From NCBI RefSeq assembly GCF_023169945.1, contig NZ_AP025591.1:6618501-6682500 (forward strand): a stretch of DNA of 64,000 nt, read 5' to 3'. Below the pieces are notes generated by a model. It made no database searches and had not been told where the DNA came from. It saw only the letters and a list, made by a program, of their open reading frames with translations. This DNA comes from Anaeromyxobacter oryzae. Its GTDB lineage: Bacteria; Myxococcota; Myxococcia; Myxococcales; Anaeromyxobacteraceae. The position numbers and the translations under genes were made by a program. Each line of letters opens with the position of its first letter. Within the stretch, counting starts at the first letter, position 1. Shown piece after piece: positions 1 through 7,854 of this stretch.

Positions 1-431
1 CCGAACGCGCCGTGCGTCGCGGTGTGGCTGTCGCCGCAGACGACCGTCATGCCCGGCTGCGTCGCGCCCTGCTCCGGCCCGAAGACGTGGACGACGCCCT
101 GCGCGTCGTCGCCGAGCCCGTGGAGCTCCACGCCGAAGTCCGCGCAGTTCTTCTCCATCTGCGCGACCTGCGCCGCCGCCATCGCGTCGACGAACGGCCA
201 CTTGCCGTCGGCGCCGCGCGGGAGCGTCGGCGTCGAGTGATCCATCGTCGCGAGCGTCCGGTCGGTGCGGCGGAGCTTCAGGCCGCGCTCGCGCAGGACG
301 GTGAACGCCTGCGGGCTCGTCACCTCGTGCACGAGGTGGAGGTCGATGTAGATGACGGCGGGCGTCTCCGGCGTCTCGGGCCGGACGACGTGCGCGTCCC
401 AGACCTTCTCGAACAGCGTCTTCTTCTGCAT
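1..431 (-). CDS. leuC: 3-isopropylmalate dehydratase large subunit, N-terminal part (cut by window edge)
   Basis: The first 143 codons of isopropylmalate isomerase large subunit, the aconitase-family [4Fe-4S] enzyme that converts 2-isopropylmalate to 3-isopropylmalate in leucine synthesis. The protein opens MQKKTLFEKVWDAHVV and contains the family segments HLVHEVTSPQAF, TMDHSTPT and VVCGDSHTATHGAFG. The cluster cysteines lie beyond the window. The ATG directly follows the leuA TAG stop with no gap (TAGATG), so the two genes should be translated from one message. The order leuA-leuC agrees with a leucine operon continuing to the left. The identification is firm; only the 3' part is unseen. Confidence 0.95.
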   Translation of the reverse strand, partial: MQKKTLFEKVWDAHVVRPETPETPAVIYIDLHLVHEVTSPQAFTVLRERGLKLRRTDRTLATMDHSTPTLPRGADGKWPFVDAMAAAQVAQMEKNCADFGVELHGLGDDAQGVVHVFGPEQGATQPGMTVVCGDSHTATHGAF

Positions 432-2003
432 CTAGGGCGTCCCCATCTCGGTGCGGGCCTCGCTCTCCCTCGGCGGGCCGATCTTGAGCGCGATTCGGTT
501 CACGACGTCGAGGAACGCGCGCGCGCTCCCCTCGATGATGTCGGTCGAGAGGGCCCGGCCGCGGTACACGCCGGTCGGGTGCTCGACCTCGATCGTCACC
601 TCACCCTGGGCGTCCTCGCCGGTCGAGACGCTCGCGATCTGGTAGTCGCGGAGCTTGACCGAGACGCCGGTGACCTTCTCGATGGCGCGGTACACGGCGT
701 CGACCGGGCCGTCGCCGGCGGCGACCTCCTGGAAGCGCCCGCCGCCCGCGGCGCGGAGCGCGACCGACGCGCACGGGAGCGTGCCGGTGCCGGACGTCGT
801 CGAGAGCGCCTCGAGCTCCCAGGCGACGCTGCCCTTCCCGAGGATCTGCCCGTGGACGACGAGCGCCTCGATGTCCGCGTCGTAGATGTCCTTCTTCTTG
901 TCCGCGAGGATCTTGAAGTCCTGGAACACCTTGTCGATCTGCGACTCGTCGAGCTGGTACCCGAGCGCGACCAGGCGGTCCTTCAGCGCGTGGCGGCCGG
1001 AGTGCTTGCCGAGGACGAGCGAGCTGTGCGCGAAGCCGACCTCCTCCGGGCGCATGATCTCGTAGGTCTCGCGGTGGGTGAGCATCCCGTGCTGGTGAAT
1101 GCCCGCCTCGTGGGCGAAGGCGTTCTGGCCGACGATCGCCTTGTTCCGCTGCACGTGGAGGCCCGTCACCTGCGAGACGAGGCGGCTCGTCGGGTACAGG
1201 CGCTCGGTCTTCACGCCCGTCTTCACCGCGAGGACGTCGTGGCGCGTGCGGAACGCCATCACGACCTCCTCGAGGGAGGCGTTCCCGGCGCGCTCGCCGA
1301 TGCCGTTGATGGTGCACTCGACCTGCCGCGCGCCCGCCATCACGCCCGCGAGGCTGTTAGCGACGGCGAGGCCGAGGTCGTTGTGGCAGTGGACCGAGAT
1401 GATCGCCTTGTCGATCCCGCGGACGTGCTTCACGAGGTAGCGGATCGTCTCGGCGTACGTCACCGGCAGCGCGTAGCCGACGGTGTCCGGGATATTCACG
1501 GTGCGTGCGCCCGCCTCGATGGCGCGCTCGACGACCTCGGCGAGGAACTCGAGCTCGGTGCGGGCGGAGTCCTCGGCGGAGAACTCGACGTCCTCGAAGC
1601 GCTCCCGGGCGTACTTCACGCCGTCGATGGACCGCTTGATGATCTCGTCCTTCGCCATCTTGAGCTTGAAGTCGCGATGGATCGGGCTCGTGGCGAGGAA
1701 GACGTGGCAGCGACGGCGGGGCGCGTCCTTCAGCGCCTGCCAGGACGCGTCGATGTCGCCCTTGTTGCAGCGGGCGAGGCTCGCGATGACGGGGCCCTCG
1801 ACCTGCTGCCCGACGGCGCGGATGGCCTCGAGATCGCCGGGGGATGCGGCGGCGAAGCCCGCCTCGATCACGTCCACGCCGAGATCGCGCAGGGCGCGGG
1901 CGACCTGCAGCTTCTGCTCGAGGTTCATCGAGGCGCCGGGCGACTGCTCACCGTCGCGGAGGGTGGTGTCGAAGATCACGACACGATCGGCGGACTCACT
2001 CAC
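432..2003 (-). CDS. leuA: 2-isopropylmalate synthase
   Basis: Condenses acetyl-CoA with 2-ketoisovalerate, the first committed step of leucine synthesis. Residues 11-20 are FDTTLRDGEQ, the HMGL-like TIM-barrel signature, and later come SVHCHNDLGLA and NGIGERAGNASLEE with the metal-binding histidines. The C-terminal ~130 residues fit the LeuA allosteric domain that binds leucine. I start the protein at GTG 2003 (VSESADRVVIF, 523 aa): an AAAGGG lies 9 nt upstream, and the longer in-frame reading to 2138 adds a low-complexity Pro/Ala/Ser stretch unlike the family. Leucine probably controls it by feedback and possibly through the structured leader upstream. Confidence 0.95.
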   Translation of the reverse strand: MSESADRVVIFDTTLRDGEQSPGASMNLEQKLQVARALRDLGVDVIEAGFAAASPGDLEAIRAVGQQVEGPVIASLARCNKGDIDASWQALKDAPRRRCHVFLATSPIHRDFKLKMAKDEIIKRSIDGVKYARERFEDVEFSAEDSARTELEFLAEVVERAIEAGARTVNIPDTVGYALPVTYAETIRYLVKHVRGIDKAIISVHCHNDLGLAVANSLAGVMAGARQVECTINGIGERAGNASLEEVVMAFRTRHDVLAVKTGVKTERLYPTSRLVSQVTGLHVQRNKAIVGQNAFAHEAGIHQHGMLTHRETYEIMRPEEVGFAHSSLVLGKHSGRHALKDRLVALGYQLDESQIDKVFQDFKILADKKKDIYDADIEALVVHGQILGKGSVAWELEALSTTSGTGTLPCASVALRAAGGGRFQEVAAGDGPVDAVYRAIEKVTGVSVKLRDYQIASVSTGEDAQGEVTIEVEHPTGVYRGRALSTDIIEGSARAFLDVVNRIALKIGPPRESEARTEMGTP

Positions 2004-2061
2004 GTTCCATTGCCCTTTCGTTTCGCTGCCTTGCGCATGTCGGGCGCTGTGGGAACCGGCG

Positions 2062-2089
2062 ATACTACCAGAGTCGCCGGAAGATCCAA
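2062..2089 (-). promoter_or_regulatory. candidate proximal sigma-70 promoter of leuA
   Basis: TTGGAT at 2089-2084, a 16-nt spacer, then TAGTAT at 2067-2062. It would start RNA about 50 nt before the leuA GTG. The -10 box lies in the loop region of an inverted repeat, CCGGCGA at 2080-2074 and TCGCCGG at 2062-2056, which could be an operator. Seen by eye; untested. Confidence 0.4.
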
Positions 2090-2212
2090 CCGGTGCCAGG
2101 GCTGCGGGGGGCTGCTGCGGGGGTCGACGGTTCGTCATCTAACGGCTCCTCGGGTTCCCAGGGGATGGGGCCGAAGAGTCGTTCGCGTCGGGGCGATCTC
2201 TCCGGCCGGTTA

Positions 2213-2264
2213 CGGCGGGAGAGGTCGCGGCGCAGCTACCCGTGCCGGGATACCTCTCCCGCCG
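2213..2264 (-). promoter_or_regulatory. structured leuA leader with 13-bp perfect hairpin
   Basis: The 405-bp gap between thrS and leuA holds no credible gene. It contains a perfect 13-bp inverted repeat, ACCTCTCCCGCCG at 2252-2264 against 2213-2225, whose 26-nt loop includes a small CCCG-TGC-CGGG hairpin. Further downstream, CGACTCTTCGG and CCGAGGAGCCG can form a second stem. Both would lie in RNA made from the distal promoter at 2339. An isolated TGGCACC at 2098-2092 resembles the T-box core, but no full T-box consensus or intrinsic terminator is seen, so the class of element is unknown. Confidence 0.4.
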
Positions 2265-2310
2265 GGCGAAGAAGTCGACGCGTGTGGCAACGACCGAACA
2301 TCGTCCACAC

Positions 2311-2339
2311 AGGCTAGCTGGGCGGATCGGGGTCGTCAA
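2311..2339 (-). promoter_or_regulatory. candidate distal sigma-70 promoter of the leu genes
   Basis: TTGACG at 2339-2334, exactly 17 nt, then TAGCCT at 2316-2311. It would begin transcription about 300 nt before leuA, giving a long leader. The -35 box lies in the T-rich tail of the thrS terminator. Confidence 0.5.
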
Positions 2340-2375
2340 GAAGGAACGCCCGCCCGGCAGGGAGCCGGGCGGGCG
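2335..2375 (-). terminator. intrinsic terminator of thrS
   Basis: A 12-bp GC stem (CGCCCGCCCGGC at 2375-2364 with its complement at 2358-2347, loop of 5) is followed on the minus strand by TTCCTTCTT. It begins about 30 nt after the thrS stop and separates thrS from leuA. Confidence 0.7.
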
Positions 2376-2408
2376 CGGACCGGGCAGGCGCCCGGGACGG
2401 GCTGCGCC

Positions 2409-4370
2409 CTAGAAGGGCGGCGTCGCTTCCTTCTTCATCAGCGCCGCGAACGCGTCGAGCGGCATCGTCTTCAGATCCTCGCCGCCGTGGCGGCGCGGCG
2501 CGACGGCCTTGGCGGCGACCTCCTTCTCGCCGATGACGAGCGTGAACGGGATCTTCGCGAGCTGCGCCTTGCGGATCTTCGCGCCGAGCGTGTCGGAGGA
2601 CTCGTCCACCTCGACGCGCCACCCCTGCCCCGCGAGCGTCGCCTGGACCTCGCGCGCCCACGCGTCGAAGCGGTCCGACACGGTGACGATGCGCGCCTGC
2701 ACCGGCGCGAGCCAGGTCGGGAAGCTGCCCGCGTAGTGCTCCGTGAGGATCGCGATGAACCGCTCGAACGAGCCGTACACCGCGCGGTGGATCACGACCG
2801 GCCGGTGCTCGGTGTTGTCGTCGCCCACGTAGGTCAGGTCGAACCGCTCCGGGGCGGCGTAGTCGAGCTGGATCGTGCAGGTCTGCCAGGTGCGGCCCAG
2901 CGAGTCCGTCACGACGAAGTCGATCTTCGGCCCGTAGAAGGCGCCGTCTCCCGGGTTCAGCTCCCAGGGGAGCCCCATCCGGTCGAGGGCCGCGCGGAGC
3001 GCGCCCTCGGCGCGATCCCAGAGCGCGTCGTCGCCGATGCGGTCCTCCGGCTTCGTCGGCCGGGTCGAGAACTTGAGCGAGAACTCGAGCCCGAACGCGC
3101 CGTAGACGATCTTCATCAGATCGACGATGCGCTGGATCTCGTCGGGGATCTGCGACTCGGCGAGGTAGATGTGCGAGTCGTCCTGCGCGAACTGGCGGAC
3201 GCGGGTGAGACCGCCGAGCGAGCCCGAGAGCTCGTTCCGGTGGAGCACGTCGACCGTGAAGTACCGGAGCGGCAGCTCGCGGTAGGAGCGCTTCCCCATC
3301 CGGTAGATGAGGTGGTGCGACGGACAGTTCATCGGCTTCAGGCTCATGTTGAGCCGCTCCTCGACGGGGAGCGCCTGATCCGACTCCTTGTCGAAGACGA
3401 GGAACATGTTCTCGCGGTACACGCCCCAGTGGCCGCTCTGCTCCCAGAGCTTCTTGTTGAACAGGAGCGGCGTCTTCACCTCGAGGTAGCCGTTCTTCGT
3501 CACGAGGCGGCGCATCGCCTCCTCGAGCAGGTTGTAGAGCGTGGTGCCGTGCGGCAGCCAGAACGCGGCGCCGGGCGCCCACTCGTGGAACGCGAAGAGG
3601 CCGAGCGCCGGACCGAGCTTCCGGTGATCCCGCTTCTTCACCTCCTCGAGCCTCGCGAGGTAGGCGTCGAGCTCCTTCTTGTCGAAGAAGGTCGTCCCGT
3701 AGATCCGCTGCAGCATCGCGTTCTTCGCGTCGCCGCGCCAGTACGCGCCGGCGACGTTGAGCAGCTTCACGACGCCGATCTTGCCGGTCGACGGGCCGTG
3801 CGGGCCGAGGCAGAAGTCGACCCAGTCGCCGTGCTTGTAGAGCGTCAGGGTCTTCGCGCCCTTCGCGGCGATGTCCTTCACGATCTCGACCTTGTACTTC
3901 TCTCCCATCCCCTCGAAGAGGCCGAGGGCCGCGTCCATCGAGATCTCCTCGCGGACGAAGGGCACGTCGGCCTTGATCGCGTCGTTGGTCGCCTTCTCGA
4001 TCTTCTCGAGATCGTCGGGCGTGAAGGGCGTGTCGCGCGCGAAGTCGTAGTAGAAGCCCTCCTCGATGGCGGGCCCGATCGTGACCTGCGTCCCGGGGTA
4101 GAGCTTCTGGACGACGCTCGCCATCACGTGGGCGGCGTCGTGCCGCGCGACCTCGAGCGCCTCGGGGTTCTTCGTCGTCACGATCTCGAGCTTCGCGTCG
4201 CGGTCGAGCGGGCGCGACAGATCGACGGGCGCGCCGTCGAGCTTCGCGATGTACGCGGCCTTCGCGAGGCCCGGGCCGATCTGCGTCTTCACGAAGTCGA
4301 GGATGGTCGTCCCCTTCGCGGCCTCCTTCTGGCTGCCGTCGGGGAGGGTCACCTTCACGAGTTCGGACAT
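2409..4370 (-). CDS. thrS: threonyl-tRNA synthetase
   Basis: Charges tRNA-Thr; cytosolic class II synthetase of 653 aa, the usual length. In order: a TGS domain (residues 1-65, VKVTLPDGSQKEA), the editing domain with HDAAH and CLGPH metal ligands, the class II catalytic core with NCPSHHLIY and QDDSHIYL supplying the zinc Cys/His ligands, and a C-terminal anticodon-binding domain (VTVSDRFDAWA onward). The start is ATG 4370 because the TGS fold begins there; the longer in-frame extension to 4586 runs through an intrinsic terminator and reads as low-complexity sequence. It stands alone rather than with infC-rpmI-rplT as in many bacteria. A terminator 25 nt upstream suggests attenuation. Confidence 0.96.
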   Translation of the reverse strand: MSELVKVTLPDGSQKEAAKGTTILDFVKTQIGPGLAKAAYIAKLDGAPVDLSRPLDRDAKLEIVTTKNPEALEVARHDAAHVMASVVQKLYPGTQVTIGPAIEEGFYYDFARDTPFTPDDLEKIEKATNDAIKADVPFVREEISMDAALGLFEGMGEKYKVEIVKDIAAKGAKTLTLYKHGDWVDFCLGPHGPSTGKIGVVKLLNVAGAYWRGDAKNAMLQRIYGTTFFDKKELDAYLARLEEVKKRDHRKLGPALGLFAFHEWAPGAAFWLPHGTTLYNLLEEAMRRLVTKNGYLEVKTPLLFNKKLWEQSGHWGVYRENMFLVFDKESDQALPVEERLNMSLKPMNCPSHHLIYRMGKRSYRELPLRYFTVDVLHRNELSGSLGGLTRVRQFAQDDSHIYLAESQIPDEIQRIVDLMKIVYGAFGLEFSLKFSTRPTKPEDRIGDDALWDRAEGALRAALDRMGLPWELNPGDGAFYGPKIDFVVTDSLGRTWQTCTIQLDYAAPERFDLTYVGDDNTEHRPVVIHRAVYGSFERFIAILTEHYAGSFPTWLAPVQARIVTVSDRFDAWAREVQATLAGQGWRVEVDESSDTLGAKIRKAQLAKIPFTLVIGEKEVAAKAVAPRRHGGEDLKTMPLDAFAALMKKEATPPF

Positions 4371-4394
4371 GTCGATATGCCTATCCGCGGTCGC

Positions 4395-4419
4395 AAAAAA
4401 AGCCAGCCTGACGGCTGGC
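4395..4419 (-). promoter_or_regulatory. intrinsic terminator inside the thrS leader (attenuator candidate)
   Basis: On the minus strand a perfect 7-bp stem, GCCAGCC-GTCA-GGCTGGC, is followed at once by seven T residues. It ends 25 nt before the thrS ATG, with no other minus-strand gene upstream for at least 1.6 kb. A terminator in this place would stop thrS RNA unless an alternative structure forms, the layout of synthetase attenuation. I find no clear T-box core or Thr-codon-rich leader peptide upstream. Confidence 0.7.
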
Positions 4420-4643
4420 CCGGAGGCGGGAACGCACCCGGCGTAGCGGTCGCGCACTTTCGCACGCCCCGGCGGGCCTGAAAAGCCTTTCGTTCGGGCC
4501 GGCGGTCGGGCGAGCGCGCGCGCTCCGCGATGGCGCGCATGGCATCGCGCCTCCCTCTCGCGAGGCCACCCCCCGCGGAAGTTCACGGGGGATCCGGGCG
4601 GTGGTACGGGAGAACGGTCGGCCGTTCACTCCGGGGGGGCGTG

Positions 4644-4880
4644 ATGGCGGTCCGAGACAGCCTTCGCGAGTTCATCCGGTCCTGGCTCCTCGTCGACGAT
4701 CTGCCGGACGACGCGTCCTTCCTCGCGAGCGGCGCGGTCGACTCCCTGGGCCTCGTCCAGCTCGTGGCGTTCGTCGAGACGGAGCTCGGGGTCCGCGTCG
4801 CGGAGGAGGATCTCGTGCCCGCGAACTTCGACTCCGTCGCGAGCATCGACACGTACGTCCAGCGAAAGCGGGCGGCGTGA
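4644..4880 (+). CDS. acyl carrier protein-like protein
   Basis: A 78-aa acidic, helical protein with the phosphopantetheine attachment motif: GAVDSLGLVQL, with Ser34 as the expected site. Length and the helix-loop-helix pattern fit a stand-alone carrier protein. It starts at ATG 4644; an earlier in-frame reading adds a basic stretch with no resemblance to carriers. The next gene is an acyl-AMP ligase whose alternative GTG start at 4877 overlaps the stop of this gene, so the pair probably works together: the ligase activates an acid and loads it on this carrier. The acid is unknown and no ketosynthase or condensation domain is near. It is unlikely to be the fatty-acid AcpP. Confidence 0.85.
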   Translation: MAVRDSLREFIRSWLLVDDLPDDASFLASGAVDSLGLVQLVAFVETELGVRVAEEDLVPANFDSVASIDTYVQRKRAA

Positions 4881-4978
4881 GCGGGCGGGGGCAGAGCGAG
4901 CGCGGGGGCGCGCCGCAAGGCGCCTCTGGCGCGGCCCGCGGCCCAGCCGCAGACGCGTCCCGGGACCCGGGAGGCCGC

Positions 4979-6580
4979 ATGGCGACTCCGGACGGTGCCG
5001 GCGACAGGGCCTCCTCTCCTGCCGAGTGGCTCTTCAGGCACGCTGCGCGCACGCCGCGCGCGGAGGCGCTCGACGCGCCGGGGACGCGCCTCGCCTACTC
5101 CGCGGTCGCGGAGCGCGTGGCCGTCCTCGCCGGCGATCTCGCGACGCGCGGCGCCGGCCCCGCGGATCGCGTCGTCGTCGCCCTCCCCTTCTCGCCCGCG
5201 GCGGCGATCGCGACGCTCGCGGTGCAGGCGATCGGCGCGTGCGCCGTCGAGATCGACCCGCGCACGACCGCGCGGACCCTGGCGTCGATCCTCTCGCAGA
5301 CGCGGCCGCGGTTCGCCATCGTCCACGCGCGCGACGCGGCGACCTGGGCGGAAGCGTGCAGCGACGATCGACGGCTCGAGTGGGCCTGGGCGACCGGCCC
5401 GCGGCTCTCGGACGGCGCCTTCCCGGCGCGCGGGACGACGCCGCTCGGCCCCGCCTGCGAGCCGGCGGTCCCCGCCCGGCCCATCGCGGGGCCGGCTCCG
5501 GTCACCGCGGGCGCGCCCGCGCTCGTGGTCTACACGTCCGGGTCCACGCGCGCGCCGCACGGGGTCGTCCAGACCTACGGGAACGTCGAGACGAACACCC
5601 GCGCGATCGTGTCCTTCCTGGGCCTCAGCGCGGCCGATCGCGCGATGGCGCTCCTGCCGTTCCACTACTGCTACGGGAAGAGCGTGCTCCAGACGCACCT
5701 CTTCGTCGGGGCGTCCCTCTTCGTGGAGCCGCGCTTCATGTACCCGCGGATCGCGATCGCCGCGCTCGGGACGGAGGAGTGCACCGGCCTCGCCGGCGTG
5801 CCGCTCACGTTCGAGCTGCTGAGGCGGGAGGTGGACGTCCGATCGTTCTCGCACCCCGCGCTCCGCTACGTCACGCAGGCCGGCGGGCGGATGCACGCGA
5901 CCACGTTGACGTGGGCCCGGGCAGCGTTCGCGCCGGCGCGCCTGTACGTCATGTACGGGCAGACGGAGGCGACGGCGCGGCTCGCGTTCCTCCCGCCGGA
6001 GCGCGCCGCCGACAAGGAGGGCTCCGTCGGGATCGCGGTCCCGGACGTCGAGCTGCGCGTCGTCGACGACGCGGGCCGCGAGCGTCCGGCGGGCGAGCTC
6101 GGCCAGCTCGTGGCGCGCGGGCCGAGCGTCACGCCGGGCTACCTCGACGCCCCGGAGGAGACGGCGGCGATCCTCCACGACGGGTGGCTCTGGACCGGCG
6201 ATCTCGCGCGCCGGGACGCGGACGGGTTCCTCTTCCTCGCCGGCCGCGCCCGCGAGATCCTGAAGGTGGGCGGGTACCGCGTCGTGCCCGACGAGATCGA
6301 GGAGGCGCTCGCGGCGCACCCGGCGGTCGCCGACGCCGCGGTGGTCGGGGCGCCGGACGACCTCGAGGGCGAGGTCGCGGTCGCGTTCGTCGAGCTCCGG
6401 CCCGGCGCGAGCGCGACCGAGCGCGATCTGCGCAGTCACTGCCTCCAGGTGCTCGGGCGTGTGAAGGTCCCGACCCGCGTCGTCGCGGTGGACGCGCTGC
6501 CCCGCAGTGCCGCGGGGAAGCCGCTCAAGCCCGTCCTGCGGGAGCGCGCCCGGGAGCTGATGTCGGCCCTCGCGGGCTGA
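4979..6580 (+). CDS. AMP-dependent acyl ligase (ANL superfamily)
   Basis: Adenylate-forming enzyme of 533 aa. The phosphate-binding loop is VVYTSGSTRAPHGV (about residue 185), slightly diverged from the usual TSGSTGxPKG. Then come YGQTEATAR, WLWTGDLARRDADGF, the hinge AGRAREILKVGGYRV and, near the C-terminus, SAAGKPLK with the catalytic lysine, so the enzyme looks complete. ATG 4979 follows GGGAGG by 4 nt; GTG 4877, overlapping the carrier-protein stop as GTGA, is an alternative adding 34 residues. The pairing with the carrier protein resembles D-alanine-type or acyl-carrier ligases. Substrate cannot be told from sequence. Confidence 0.88.
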   Translation: MATPDGAGDRASSPAEWLFRHAARTPRAEALDAPGTRLAYSAVAERVAVLAGDLATRGAGPADRVVVALPFSPAAAIATLAVQAIGACAVEIDPRTTARTLASILSQTRPRFAIVHARDAATWAEACSDDRRLEWAWATGPRLSDGAFPARGTTPLGPACEPAVPARPIAGPAPVTAGAPALVVYTSGSTRAPHGVVQTYGNVETNTRAIVSFLGLSAADRAMALLPFHYCYGKSVLQTHLFVGASLFVEPRFMYPRIAIAALGTEECTGLAGVPLTFELLRREVDVRSFSHPALRYVTQAGGRMHATTLTWARAAFAPARLYVMYGQTEATARLAFLPPERAADKEGSVGIAVPDVELRVVDDAGRERPAGELGQLVARGPSVTPGYLDAPEETAAILHDGWLWTGDLARRDADGFLFLAGRAREILKVGGYRVVPDEIEEALAAHPAVADAAVVGAPDDLEGEVAVAFVELRPGASATERDLRSHCLQVLGRVKVPTRVVAVDALPRSAAGKPLKPVLRERARELMSALAG

Positions 6581-6716
6581 ACGGACGCGTGAGCCCGCCA
6601 GCCTCGAGACGGCGCGAGCCCCTCGTGAGCGGCTCGCGGTGAGGCACGGCGTCGGCTTGCGCGGGGCCAGCTGCGTCGGGACGCGTCACGCGTTGCAGGG
6701 ACCTCGAACTAGCTGA

Positions 6717-6744
6717 TTGGAGGCACGCCGGAGCCGCCTATCGT
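6717..6744 (+). promoter_or_regulatory. candidate sigma-70 promoter
   Basis: TTGGAG at 6717-6722, a 16-nt spacer, TATCGT at 6739-6744, about 40 nt before the ATG of the membrane protein at 6785. The match is moderate. Confidence 0.4.
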
Positions 6745-6784
6745 TGGGCGTAATCGGGAACGTGCCAGACCAGGAGGCTAGACC

Positions 6785-7651
6785 ATGAGCCGGAGTCCCG
6801 CGATCGTCCGCAGGTCGTGGTTCCCCCCGACGGTGCGGGGAGCGGCGTGGGCCATCATCATCGCGGTGTTCGCGATCAGCGTGTGGGGCGTCGTCGTACG
6901 CCCCTGGCACCCGGCAACCGCGAGGATGATCGACGAGTTCGTGAACCGCGGCGGGCGCTGGTCGATGGTGCGCGAGGGTCCCCTCGAGCATCTCGAGTTC
7001 GCGTTCTGGCTCATCGCCATGGTCATCTATGCCGTGATCCTGTTCCGGCCGGCGCGCCGCCACGCCGTCGCCGCCGGTGCCTGGACGTGGTTCCTGCCGC
7101 TCCTCTCGTTCGTTGCGGCCGGGGAGGAGAGCAGCTGGGGTGAGCACTACTTCGGCTGGCGCCCGACGGGCCTCATGTACCGTGCGAACTTCCAGCACGA
7201 GACGAACCTGCACAACCTCGATCTGGGCGTGCTGTTCGGGCTCGACCCGTCGGGCTGGGCCTCCCGGGCGGCGAGGGAGGTCGTCAGCCTCGGGAACCCG
7301 GCGTTCTACGCGGTGGCCGCCGCCGTGTGGCTCGTGCTGCCCACGTTGCGCGAGCGAGGCTTCGGCACGCGCTGGCGGCTCGTGCGCGCCGTTCCGGTGC
7401 CGCGCGCGGGCACGCGCCTCCTGTTCGCGTCTTCCATCGCGCTCTTCGCGTTCATCGACACGTTCGTGGGGGACGTGGGCGAGGTCATCGAGTTCGCGAT
7501 CGCGCTCGTGGCCATGCTCGCCGCGATGGACCTCCTGGAGACCTCGAACGCCCGGGCCTCCGACGCCGAGGCGAGCGTCACGGCATCCGATCGCCAGCGA
7601 GCGCCGCACCGAGCGGCCGGGGCTGACGTGGACCCGGCGGTCGGAGCGTGA
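6785..7651 (+). CDS. integral membrane protein with EESSWGEH...NxxHETNLHN motif
   Basis: A 288-aa protein with about six hydrophobic segments (first at residues 19-38) and a polar tail. Between segments sits a conserved-looking block: AAGEESSWGEHYFGW, then NFQHETNLHNLDL. Acidic residues, histidines and asparagines grouped at the membrane face suggest a metal or active site. I recall the same E-E-x-S-W-G...N-x-Q-x-E-T-N-x-H-N pattern from uncharacterised membrane proteins of other bacteria, but know no function. The start is certain: AGGAGG lies 7 nt before the ATG. It appears to be a single-gene unit followed by tRNA-Val on the other strand. Confidence 0.75.
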   Translation: MSRSPAIVRRSWFPPTVRGAAWAIIIAVFAISVWGVVVRPWHPATARMIDEFVNRGGRWSMVREGPLEHLEFAFWLIAMVIYAVILFRPARRHAVAAGAWTWFLPLLSFVAAGEESSWGEHYFGWRPTGLMYRANFQHETNLHNLDLGVLFGLDPSGWASRAAREVVSLGNPAFYAVAAAVWLVLPTLRERGFGTRWRLVRAVPVPRAGTRLLFASSIALFAFIDTFVGDVGEVIEFAIALVAMLAAMDLLETSNARASDAEASVTASDRQRAPHRAAGADVDPAVGA

Positions 7652-7685
7652 GCCCGGCTCACCCCCTGGCCCGACCCGTCATCCC

Positions 7686-7726
7686 GGAAAGAGAAAAGGG
7701 CCGCCGGTGAGGGCGACCCTTCTCTC
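7686..7726 (-). terminator. terminator downstream of tRNA-Val
   Basis: Minus-strand stem GAGAGAAGGG with CCCTTTTCTC (one A-C mismatch, loop of 16), ending in a T-rich run CTTTTCTCTTTCC. It lies 8 nt past the tRNA 3' end and may also stop the plus-strand membrane-protein transcript. Confidence 0.55.
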
Positions 7727-7733
7727 GTCTCAG

Positions 7734-7805
7734 TAGGCGCGGGGGGAATCGAACCCTCGACCACTGCCGTGTCAAGGCAGTGCTCTACCGCTGAGCTACG
7801 CGCCT
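7734..7805 (-). tRNA. tRNA-Val(GAC)
   Basis: A 72-nt cloverleaf. The acceptor stem AGGCGCG/CGCGCCT pairs perfectly, the D arm is GCTC/GAGC, the anticodon stem CTGCC/GGCAG encloses TTGACAC with anticodon GAC (reads GUC, valine), and the T loop is TTCGATT. Base 73 is A and CCA is not encoded. The T stem GAGGG/CCCCC has one A-C mismatch. Confidence 0.93.
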
Positions 7806-7826
7806 GGCCCTGTCCAGCGAGGCGCG

Positions 7827-7854
7827 TTTATAGCGCGACCGCGGATGGTGTCAA
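7827..7854 (-). promoter_or_regulatory. strong sigma-70 promoter of tRNA-Val
   Basis: TTGACA at 7854-7849, a 16-nt spacer, TATAAA at 7832-7827: close to consensus and 21 nt before the tRNA. Its -35 box overlaps the stop codon of the upstream phosphatidyltransferase gene. Confidence 0.8.

Noticed and set aside
2004..2340. T-box riboswitch before leuA
   Set aside because: Only a TGGCACC core was found; the flanking T-box bases, specifier loop and terminator/antiterminator pair are not evident.
12..4481. A 1,489-codon plus-strand open frame across leuA and thrS
   Set aside because: It is antisense to two certain genes, Arg/Glu/Leu-rich and without any domain. Long open frames opposite real genes are expected at this GC content. 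The same holds for other long frames across the window, for example 30935-34369 and 24164-27562.
4355..4540. 61-codon leader peptide before thrS
   Set aside because: It has a few Thr residues but no run of Thr codons, and it reads through the terminator into thrS.
6600..6640. Sigma-54 site before the membrane protein at 6785
   Set aside because: GG-N10-GC spacing is met but the -12 side reads CGGC and not TTGC, and a sigma-70 candidate lies nearer.
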